Assembly: GCA_004563405.1 (NCBI GenBank)
Contig: SFTH01000020.1
Span: forward strand, 1 to 48,229
DNA: 48,229 nt
Direction of reading: 5' to 3'
From: a bacterium
Lineage (GTDB): Bacteria; Bacillota; Clostridia; Christensenellales; Aristaeellaceae
The position numbers and the translations under genes were made by a program. Below the pieces are notes generated by a model, which was given only the letters and a program-made list of their open reading frames with translations, was not told the origin of the DNA and ran no database searches. Each line of letters opens with the position of its first letter. The first letter of the stretch is position 1. Below are positions 42,152 through 48,229 of the stretch, piece after piece.

Positions 42152-42204
42152 GGAATGAACCCCGCGGAGGCGGCACGCGCCTCCCAGAGAAAGGAGTTTT
42201 TCCT

Positions 42205-43107
42205 GTGTCCTGTTCAAAGAATTGCAATTCCGGCTGCGGCTGCAACGGCTGCCGCGCGAGCCTTTCCTGCTGTAACTCCTGCGGCTGCAACGGCTGCGCC
42301 ACCCACTCCACCGGCTGCGGCTGCGGTTGCAGCGGCTGCACCACCCTCCGCTCCACCGGCTGCGGCTCCTGCGCCACGGCGCGCGTCAGCGGCTGCCACT
42401 GCGCCTCCTGCAACGCCTGCACCGGCCGCATTGGTGTGCTTCGCACCGTATCCGGCCCCTTTGTCCGCAGCGGCTGCTGCGGCAACTGGAACTTTCCCTT
42501 CTACACCGGCCCCTGCGGCCCCTGCAGCGCCCACAGTGGCTGCAACGGAAGCCGCTGTCTGAGCGGAACCAGCTGCGACAGCTGCGGTTGCAATACCTGC
42601 TGCGACAGCTGCTGCAATGACTGCTGCGACAATTGCAGCTGCAACGATTGCTGCTGCAACGATTGCGGCGGTCTTCTGGCCCTGGCCGAGGACTGCGACG
42701 AATGTCACGCAAGCGCGACCTTCGCGGCGGACACGCCGGTGGAACTGGCGGCGGGCGACGCGGTGGAACTCTCTCCCACCTTCGCCAACACCGGCGACTT
42801 CACTGCCAGCCAGGAGGGCGTGCGCATCCACCGGGCGGGCGACTATCTGGCCGTCTACACCGTACACATTCCCGCCCAGCATGCGGTCTCCAGCCGCTTC
42901 CTGCTCACCCTGGACGGCGCGCGCATCGAGGCCTCCGCCCAGGACGTCGCCACCGTAGCCGATTGCAGCACCAACGGATACACCATGCACGCCATGTTCC
43001 ACGCCGAGGCGGGCAGCCTGCTCAAGCTGGTGTCCCTGAGCCCGGTCTCCGTCTGCGCCTCCTCCGCGTCCAACGTGTTCACCCTGTCCCTGACCCGAAT
43101 CCCGTAA
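42205..43107 (+). CDS. Cysteine-repeat protein with BclA-like C-terminal domain
   Basis: 300 residues in two parts. Residues 1-167 are low-complexity repeats such as CGCNGC, CDSCGCNTCCDSCCNDCC and CNDCCCNDC; I count about 43 cysteines (roughly one in four). Residues 168-300 form a beta-rich TNF/C1q-like domain (FAADTPVELAAGDAVELSPT; FLLTLDGARIEAS; SLLKLVSLSPVSV; FTLSLTRIP), the fold at the end of BclA-type exosporium proteins, where the N-terminal part is usually collagen-like. GTG start 42205 has AAAGGAG 8 nt upstream. The function is unknown; a disulfide-linked surface or spore layer, or metal binding, is possible. Confidence 0.85.
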   Translation: MSCSKNCNSGCGCNGCRASLSCCNSCGCNGCATHSTGCGCGCSGCTTLRSTGCGSCATARVSGCHCASCNACTGRIGVLRTVSGPFVRSGCCGNWNFPFYTGPCGPCSAHSGCNGSRCLSGTSCDSCGCNTCCDSCCNDCCDNCSCNDCCCNDCGGLLALAEDCDECHASATFAADTPVELAAGDAVELSPTFANTGDFTASQEGVRIHRAGDYLAVYTVHIPAQHAVSSRFLLTLDGARIEASAQDVATVADCSTNGYTMHAMFHAEAGSLLKLVSLSPVSVCASSASNVFTLSLTRIP

Positions 43108-43132
43108 TGGGCCCCCTTTTTGACATGCGTGC

Positions 43133-43158
43133 GGCCGGGGGAAGCGTCTCCCCCGGCG
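43133..43158 (+). other. Hairpin after the Cys-rich gene
   Basis: GCCGGGGGA / TCTCCCCCGGC pairing with flanking GTGC/GCAC forms a strong hairpin without a T-run, upstream of the true terminator at 43237. Confidence 0.5.
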
Positions 43159-43236
43159 CACACGCCTCCGGGAACGATTGCAGTGCGAAAGGGCGACCGC
43201 CCTCTCGCGCTCTCCCGGGTGATTTCGGCAGTCTGA

Positions 43237-43257
43237 CCCCCGAAGGGGGGCTTTTTT
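43237..43257 (+). terminator. Terminator of the Cys-rich gene
   Basis: CCCCC, GAA loop, GGGGG (43237-43249) followed by GCTTTTTTG. Confidence 0.85.
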
Positions 43258-43290
43258 GTGGGTTTGTCTCAAAATTTCACAATTCTGCCC

Positions 43291-43318
43291 TTGCAAAAAT
43301 GCGCCGGATGGGTATAAT
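43291..43318 (+). promoter_or_regulatory. Promoter of the rpsF-ssb-rpsR operon
   Basis: TTGCAA (43291-43296), 16-bp spacer, TATAAT (43313-43318), 68 nt before rpsF. Confidence 0.78.
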
Positions 43319-43324
43319 AAATTA

Positions 43325-43362
43325 TTGGCGCATCCTTGTCACGGTGAACCGACCGTGGCCAA
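43325..43362 (+). promoter_or_regulatory. Possible S6:S18-binding leader hairpin
   Basis: In the short rpsF leader CACGGT / ACCGTG (43340-43345, 43352-43357) form a hairpin with loop GAACCG, enclosed by TTGGC / GCCAA with a 5'-side bulge. S6:S18 leader motifs also present a CCG triplet. The topology does not match exactly, so autogenous control is only a suggestion. Confidence 0.35.
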
Positions 43363-43385
43363 AGTCCATAAGGAGGTGAAAACAC

Positions 43386-43832
43386 ATGAATCAATACGAA
43401 GTCATGTACGTCATTGACGCTGCGCTGGAGGACAGCGCACGCATCGAACTGATCGACCGTTTTTCCGAGCTGGTCAAGAAGAACGGCGGCGAAATCGACC
43501 GCGTAGACGAGTGGGGCAAGCGCCGTCTGGCCTATGCCATCAACTACAAGACGGAAGGCTACTATGTGCTGATGTACATCAAGGCGCCCTCTGAGCTGCC
43601 CAAGGAGCTGGAGCGCAATTTCCAGATCAACGACAAGATTCTCCGCTCCCTCATCATCCGCTACGAAGGTGAAGTTCCGGCCAAGCGCGAACCGCTGAAG
43701 CCCTACGCCGCCCGTGAGGCCGCCGCACCGGCAGAGCCGGTCGTGGAGGTCGCGGCCCCCGTCGCCGAAGTCGAGGCTCCCACAGCCGAGGCCGTCGTTG
43801 ACGACGAAAAGCCTGAGTCGGAAGCCGAATAA
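43386..43832 (+). CDS. rpsF: 30S ribosomal protein S6
   Basis: 148 residues. The first about 97 are a complete S6 (YEVMYVIDAALED; EWGKRRLAYAINYKTEGYYV; FQINDKILRSLIIRYEG). It is followed by an acidic, alanine/valine/proline-rich tail of about 50 residues ending ESEAE, longer than in Bacillus. S6 binds S18 on the small subunit platform. ATG 43386 has an excellent AAGGAGGTG. First gene of the standard rpsF-ssb-rpsR operon. Confidence 0.97.
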   Translation: MNQYEVMYVIDAALEDSARIELIDRFSELVKKNGGEIDRVDEWGKRRLAYAINYKTEGYYVLMYIKAPSELPKELERNFQINDKILRSLIIRYEGEVPAKREPLKPYAAREAAAPAEPVVEVAAPVAEVEAPTAEAVVDDEKPESEAE

Positions 43833-43862
43833 GGTTGAACCCACAAAGGCAGGTGCTCACTC

Positions 43863-44303
43863 ATGAACAAAGCTATTTTAATCGGAAACCTTGCAAATGA
43901 TCCCGAGTCCCGCACCACCCAGTCCGGCATTGCCCAGTGCACCTTCCGGCTGGCCGTGCAGCGTCGCTTTGCCAACGCGCAGGGCGTGCGCGAGGCGGAC
44001 TTTCTGACGATCGTTTGCTGGCGGCAGACGGCGGAGCTCTGCGCCCGCTATCTGTCCAAGGGCCGCAAGGTTGCGGTGGAAGGCAGCATTCAGACCCGTT
44101 CCTATGATGCGCAGGACGGTACGAAGCGCTACGTCACCGAAATCATCGCCGACAACGTCGAATTCCTGGGCTCCCGCGACGACGGCGCCCGCAGCGGCGG
44201 CTATGACGCCCCCGCAGCGCCCGCAGCCGCAGCGCCCCGGCCGCAGACGGCTCCGGCAAACGGCGGCTTCACTGAGGTGGATGACGACGAGCTTCCGTTC
44301 TGA
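43863..44303 (+). CDS. ssb: Single-stranded DNA-binding protein
   Basis: 146 residues: OB-fold domain (MNKAILIGNLANDPESRTTQ; FRLAVQRRFAN; ADFLTIVCWRQTAELC; KVAVEGSIQTRSY; YVTEIIADNVEFLG), a short disordered linker rich in alanine and proline, and the conserved acidic tip DDDELPF that recruits replication and repair proteins. Placed between rpsF and rpsR as usual in Bacillota. Confidence 0.97.
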   Translation: MNKAILIGNLANDPESRTTQSGIAQCTFRLAVQRRFANAQGVREADFLTIVCWRQTAELCARYLSKGRKVAVEGSIQTRSYDAQDGTKRYVTEIIADNVEFLGSRDDGARSGGYDAPAAPAAAAPRPQTAPANGGFTEVDDDELPF

Positions 44304-44368
44304 CTGGGGAAGCCGGGCCAGCGCCCGGGCCATCCCCGCTTCTTGAATCTGATAAGGAGGAACGCAAA

Positions 44369-44623
44369 ATGTCTGAAGATAGAGGCGATCGCGTACGCCG
44401 TCCCCGTGGCCGCAAGCCGCGCCGGAAGGTTTGCCAGTTCTGCGTCGAGAAGGTTCAGCACATCGATTATAAGGATGTCACCAGACTTCGCCGCTTCACC
44501 AGCGAGCGCGGCAAGATCCTGCCCCGCCGCATGACCGGCACCTGTGCCAAGCATCAGCGTCAGCTGTCCACCGCCATCAAGCGCGCGCGGATCATCGCTC
44601 TGATGCCCTATGTGTCCGAATAA
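44369..44623 (+). CDS. rpsR: 30S ribosomal protein S18, zinc-binding (C+) form
   Basis: 84 residues. The S18 core (IDYKDVTRLRRFTSERGKIL; RRMTGTCAKHQRQLSTAIKR) is complete. Cys22, Cys25, Cys59 and His62 form a likely zinc site, so this is the C+ paralogue type rather than the cysteine-free form. A basic N-terminal extension RVRRPRGRKPRRK precedes it. ATG 44369 has AAGGAGG. Operon end: a strong terminator follows and rplI is not present. Confidence 0.97.
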   Translation: MSEDRGDRVRRPRGRKPRRKVCQFCVEKVQHIDYKDVTRLRRFTSERGKILPRRMTGTCAKHQRQLSTAIKRARIIALMPYVSE

Positions 44624-44661
44624 GAGATGCAGCGTCCGCGCCACAGGCGCATGACAAACTT

Positions 44662-44706
44662 GCGGAGTCCGTCCCGGCAACGCCGGCGCGGACTCCGCAT
44701 ATTTTT
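44662..44706 (+). terminator. Terminator of the rpsF-ssb-rpsR operon
   Basis: 10-bp arms GCGGAGTCCG (44662-44671) and CGGACTCCGC (44689-44698) followed by ATATTTTT. The rest of the gap to 44966 is non-coding and holds two further GC-rich hairpins (44739-44777; 44927-44961, whose arms are GGCGCGCC), perhaps terminators for the minus-strand genes. Confidence 0.88.
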
Positions 44707-44966
44707 GGCGTTCGCCCCGAATCCGCCAATGTAAATCCGCAGGAAGGACCGCCCGCAGCGCGATCGGCCCTTCCTGCGCCCGTTTTCCGCCGTCCCTCCG
44801 GGAAGCCTACCGCTTCCTTGCGCGCACGGCGGTGAGGATGCAGTCCAATCGCGCCTGCACGCCGGGACACAAACGCACCGCGATCGGCCCCTTCCCCGGC
44901 TGATTCCCGCAGCCGCGGCGCAAAGCGGCGCGCCGCCCCCTGCTCCCAGGAGCGGCGCGCCCGCGC

Positions 44967-45626
44967 TCACTTCAGAATCTCCAGAACCTTCTCCGTCATC
45001 TTTTCCGCAAGCAGGGCGTGACCCGCCTCGTTCATATGGATGCCGTCGGCGGGATCGGCGGTCACATAGGCGCCGGCGTCAATGAAGTGCACGCCGCTCT
45101 TCTGCGCCGCCCGCTCCAGATAGCGCCCGAGCTGCGCGTCCTTCTCCAGCGCGTCGGCGCCGAACTCCTCACCCAGCCAGCCCTTCTCCATGTCGGGGTG
45201 CAGGCGAATGGGCGCGGCCAGCAGAATCTCCGGGCTGCTTCCGCCGGGGCCGTAGCCGCCGCCGCGGATGCGCTCGATCAGCCGCACGGCGCCGTGCGCA
45301 ATCATGTAGGGCGTGACGCAGAAGAAGTCCTTGACGTCATTGGTGCCCAGCATCAGGATCACCAGATCCACCGGGAACTGCTCGAGCATGCACACGTCCA
45401 CGTCGGACAGTCCGTTGCGGTGCTCGTCCAGGCGGCAATCGAACATGGTGGTGCGGCCGTTGAGTCCGGCCTCCGCCACCCGGTAGCCGTCGCCGAGCTT
45501 CATCTGCATGAGGCTCGTCCAGCGCACGCCCCAGGGATAGCGGTTTTCTGCGATGACCTTCGGCTCCTCATGCTTGGGCATGAAGCCCCAGGTGTTGGAA
45601 TCGCCATAGCATACGATGTTTTTCAT
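44967..45626 (-). CDS. SGNH/GDSL family hydrolase (arylesterase-like)
   Basis: 219 residues with the SGNH blocks in order: block I VCYGDSNTWG (catalytic Ser), block II AGLNGRTT (Gly), block III MLGTNDVKD (Asn) and block V DGIHMNEAGH (Asp/His pair). Cytoplasmic, no signal peptide. The YGDSNTWG form is shared with acyl- and arylesterases. ATG 45624-45626 has AAAGGAG 9 nt upstream and starts 14 nt after the amidase gene stop, so both are probably one operon. The natural ester is unknown. Confidence 0.92.
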   Translation of the reverse strand: MKNIVCYGDSNTWGFMPKHEEPKVIAENRYPWGVRWTSLMQMKLGDGYRVAEAGLNGRTTMFDCRLDEHRNGLSDVDVCMLEQFPVDLVILMLGTNDVKDFFCVTPYMIAHGAVRLIERIRGGGYGPGGSSPEILLAAPIRLHPDMEKGWLGEEFGADALEKDAQLGRYLERAAQKSGVHFIDAGAYVTADPADGIHMNEAGHALLAEKMTEKVLEILK

Positions 45627-45640
45627 TCTCCACATCTCCT

Positions 45641-48229
45641 TTATTGTGCGGGAAGCTCCCTTCCCATGTACACACAAATGCCGTTGACCATGCCCTGAAC
45701 CATCCGGTCCTGGAAGGCGGGGTCGTTCATCTTCCGGTCTTCCGAGGCGTTGGAGCTGAAGCCCATCTCCATCAGGATGCAGGGCACGGTGGACCAGTTG
45801 TTGCCGGTGTACGCATCGGTCTTGCTGATTCCCCGGTTGGCAAATCCGGTCGCCTTGCAGTATTGCGTCATGATGGCCTTGGCCGCGCTGCTCTCCGCCG
45901 CCATCAGTGCCTTTCCATTCACGACGCTGGAGGAATAGGCGCAGGTCTTGCGGATGTACAGGCTCGCGCCCTTCACGCTGGAGGAGCCCGCCGAATTGCA
46001 GTGCAGGCGCAGCACCAGATCCACTCCCGCCTGATTCATCATCAGCGCGCGCTGCTTGTTGGAAATGTTCACGTTCGCCGTCTCGCGGGTCATGTAAACC
46101 TCTGCGCCCAGCGCCTCCAGGGCGTCGCGCAGCTTGAGGCCCACCTTAAGGTTGGTCACATGCTCCTTGATTCGCGTGCTGCATCCGTGGGTTCCGTAGC
46201 TCACCTTCGGCTTGCTGCTGCCGCCCTTGGGCGAGGAGGACTCCTTCGCCATGTTGCCCTGGGCCTGATGTCCCGGATCAATGCCGATCTTCACGCCCTC
46301 CAGCAGTCTGCCCACATGCAACGCGCAGGACGCGCCGTACTGCCCGTCGTAGGTGACGGCGGTAATGGTGCAGTCGCCCGGGGAATGAGCCGTCACCAGG
46401 CCGCTCTCGTAATCCACGGAGGCGATGGACGGATTGCTGCTGGTGAAGCGTATGCTGCCCACGCCGTCCGGCAGGGCGCTCGCCGTCAATTGCAGCGCGC
46501 TGGTTCCGCCCAGCAGCAGCGTCGCCGACATGGGCTCCAGCTGAATTCCCGTGGGCGCGGCGGCGGCCGTCAGCTCGCAGCGGGCCTGCAGTCCGCTGCG
46601 GCTCGTGGCGGTCAGCGTCGCGCTGCCCATGCGCAGGGCCTGCACCCACATGCCGGACACCGCGAACACAGACGGATCGGAGCTCTCCAGCCAGTAGCTC
46701 TCGCAGCCCCCCTCAAACTCGGGGGCGATGCAGACGCTGTCTCCCAGGGCGACGGCATAGCCCGCCTGCGCAAAGCGCATGCCGCTGGGCTTCTGGCCCA
46801 CGTTCACAATGCAGCTCGCGCTGCAAAGGTTGTAGCTGGTCACGCTGATGCGCGCCGTGCCCACGCCCCGCAGGGTCACATAACCGTCTCCGGACACGGT
46901 GGCCACAGCCTCGTCGCTGCTGGCGAAGGTATACCTTCCGCCCTCCTCCGCTCCGCCCATCGCCACGGCGAGCTGGAAGCCGCCCTCGTCCAGACTCAGA
47001 TCGGCCCGGTTGGGGGAGAGGGTGATGCGGGTGGGCGCCTTGAACACCTGTACGGCGCAGCTGCTGCTCAGGCCATTCTGAGTGTATACGGTAATCGTCG
47101 CGCTTCCGGCCTTCAGGGCCTGCACCGCGCCCGTCCCGTCCACCGCCGCCACGGAGGCGTCGCTGCTCTCGTATCGGAAGGTGCTGGCCTCGCCCTCCGG
47201 CAGAACCGGACGGAGCTGCGCCCCGTCGCCCGCGCCCAGGCTCAGCGCGCCGGGCTGGAGCTTCACGCTCGTGGGCAGGGCCCAGACCTTCACGTTGAGG
47301 GTCGCGGTCTTTCCGTTGAAGGCAGTGGCGGTGATGACCGCGCTGCCGCTGCTCACCGCGCGGATGCTCTTGCCCTCGACACAGGCCACGGCGGGATTCG
47401 AGCTGGAGAGGGTGTAGCTGAACGCAGCGCCCGACACGTTCGCGAGCTGCGGCGTGTACACCTCGTCCACCATCATATCCACACTGGCGTCGGTGAAGGC
47501 AATGCTCCTGGGCGCGTCCTTCACATAGACCCAGATGGTTGCCTTCTTGCCGTTGTAGGTGCTCATGGTCAGCTTGGCGCTGCCCTTGCGCACGCCGGTG
47601 ACCCAGCCGTCCGCGCTGACCTTCACATATTTCGTATTGGAGCTCTTGTAGCTCAGACTTCCACAGCCCACTCCCTCGCCGGAGAGCACCGGGGGAAGCA
47701 GCAGATAGCGGTCTCCTGCAAGCAGGGTCACGCTCTTTTCCTGGAAGGAGACGCCCGTGGGCGCGGCGCACACCACCAGCGTGCACGCGTCCTCGCAGCC
47801 GTTGTAGGTGCGCACCGACACGACGGTCTCGCCGGGGGCCAACCCCTTCACCGCCCCGCTGCGGCTGTCCACGCTGGCGACGCTTCCGTCGGCCACGGAG
47901 AAGGTGCACACGCCCGCGCTGCCCTCGGACAGGGCGGCGGTCAGGGTGAACTTCTCGCCCACGCCCAGCAACAGCGCATCCCGGGACAGAGAGACGCTCT
48001 CCGGCGCGGGCTTGACGTATACGCTGCACTTTGCCCGCTTGCCGTTGTAGCTCACAGCGGTGATCACCGCCTCGCCCACCTGAAGGGCGCAGACCTGGCC
48101 CTGCGCGTCCACGCTCGCCACGCTCTCGTTGCTGCTCTCAAAGCGCACCGCACCCGCCGTCTTCGACGGCAGCGTCGCCTTGAGCACAACCGACTCGTCC
48201 ACGCCCAGCGTCACCTGCTTCGCGCTCAG
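45641..48229 (-). CDS. Ig-like (BIG2) repeat N-acetylmuramoyl-L-alanine amidase, 5' end outside the window
   Basis: At least 862 residues; the frame is open to the window edge, so the N-terminus (probably signal peptide and more repeats) is missing. About eight bacterial Ig-like units of roughly 80 residues follow each other, each with a S-x-N-x-x-V-A-x-V block (FESSNESVASVDAQG; YESSDASVAAVDG; FTSSNPSIASVDYESG) and a G-x-A-x-I-T-x-x-x-x-N-G end. The last 218 residues are an Amidase_3 domain: His of IGIDPGH, Glu of TRIKEHVTN and His of LRLHCNS for zinc, catalytic Glu of ILMEMGFSSN. It is likely a secreted wall hydrolase for cell separation or remodelling. Confidence 0.93.
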   Translation of the reverse strand: MSAKQVTLGVDESVVLKATLPSKTAGAVRFESSNESVASVDAQGQVCALQVGEAVITAVSYNGKRAKCSVYVKPAPESVSLSRDALLLGVGEKFTLTAALSEGSAGVCTFSVADGSVASVDSRSGAVKGLAPGETVVSVRTYNGCEDACTLVVCAAPTGVSFQEKSVTLLAGDRYLLLPPVLSGEGVGCGSLSYKSSNTKYVKVSADGWVTGVRKGSAKLTMSTYNGKKATIWVYVKDAPRSIAFTDASVDMMVDEVYTPQLANVSGAAFSYTLSSSNPAVACVEGKSIRAVSSGSAVITATAFNGKTATLNVKVWALPTSVKLQPGALSLGAGDGAQLRPVLPEGEASTFRYESSDASVAAVDGTGAVQALKAGSATITVYTQNGLSSSCAVQVFKAPTRITLSPNRADLSLDEGGFQLAVAMGGAEEGGRYTFASSDEAVATVSGDGYVTLRGVGTARISVTSYNLCSASCIVNVGQKPSGMRFAQAGYAVALGDSVCIAPEFEGGCESYWLESSDPSVFAVSGMWVQALRMGSATLTATSRSGLQARCELTAAAAPTGIQLEPMSATLLLGGTSALQLTASALPDGVGSIRFTSSNPSIASVDYESGLVTAHSPGDCTITAVTYDGQYGASCALHVGRLLEGVKIGIDPGHQAQGNMAKESSSPKGGSSKPKVSYGTHGCSTRIKEHVTNLKVGLKLRDALEALGAEVYMTRETANVNISNKQRALMMNQAGVDLVLRLHCNSAGSSSVKGASLYIRKTCAYSSSVVNGKALMAAESSAAKAIMTQYCKATGFANRGISKTDAYTGNNWSTVPCILMEMGFSSNASEDRKMNDPAFQDRMVQGMVNGICVYMGRELPAQ

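Noticed and set aside
42214..43296. Minus-strand alanine-rich frame opposite the Cys-rich gene
   Set aside because: The repeated TGC/GGC codons automatically give GCA/GCC (alanine) on the other strand. The plus frame has a start signal, a BclA-like domain and a terminator.
44700..44966. Small genes or an RNA gene between rpsR and the SGNH gene
   Set aside because: Only GC-rich hairpins and fragments without binding sites or recognisable sequence were seen.

Overview
The window looks like the chromosome of a high-GC member of the Bacillota, most likely class Clostridia. The signs are strong GGAGG ribosome binding sites throughout, sigma-A promoters with 16-18 bp spacers (mostly 17), a T-box riboswitch, a PurBox-like pair beside purA, GTG/TTG starts, a PF04392-type amino-acid ABC transporter, a LicD protein and an rpsF-ssb-rpsR operon. 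The genus cannot be told from the sequence alone.

Layout. 0-3.2 kb: divergent guaA and purA around a shared control region. 3.2-5.0 kb: purB behind an unusual array of five palindromes. 5.0-7.7 kb: a MATE exporter and a ferredoxin-type aldo/keto reductase. 7.8-12.2 kb (minus): glgP and a GH13 glucanase, a glycogen/maltodextrin breakdown operon. 12.4-13.7 kb: an aspartate-type aminotransferase. 13.7-28.3 kb (minus): a compact, apparently intact set of phage packaging, head, tail and lysis genes. 28.4-29.8 kb (plus): a self-cleaving S24 repressor and a GNAT protein. 30.2-31.1 kb: a DUF89 protein. 31.2-34.4 kb: a T-box-controlled ABC importer. 34.4-37.6 kb: a DUF3786-like protein, an FGGY kinase and a YdcF-like protein. 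37.7-39.4 kb (minus): an undecaprenyl-phosphate sugar transferase and LicD. 39.5-42.1 kb (minus): a minimal histidine kinase, ruvA, ruvC and a HAD phosphatase. 42.2-43.1 kb: a cysteine-repeat protein with a BclA-like C-terminal domain. 43.4-44.6 kb: rpsF-ssb-rpsR. 45.0 kb to the end (minus): an SGNH hydrolase and a large Ig-like-repeat amidase cut by the window edge.

Main point of interest. The 14.5-kb phage block has terS, terL, portal, scaffold, coat, head-tail joining genes, tail tube, a frameshifted tail chaperone, a very short tape measure, a tail hub/fibre, endolysin and holin. No integrase, excision, replication or transposition gene and no att-like repeat was seen, and host-type genes lie on both sides. 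The structural promoter is a perfect TTGACA-17-TATACT with repressor-type palindromes in its spacer and start region, next to a LexA/CI-like repressor that keeps its cleavage site and Ser/Lys dyad. This is consistent with a domesticated, possibly DNA-damage-inducible particle (gene-transfer-agent-like), although a truncated prophage is the simpler alternative.

Other points: a T-box whose specifier and antiterminator both suggest tRNA-Tyr although the transporter family is usually called tryptophan-type; a slippery site followed by a hairpin whose loop is the stop codon; an AT-rich patch in the tail fibre; and a protein with about 43 cysteines in its first 167 residues.
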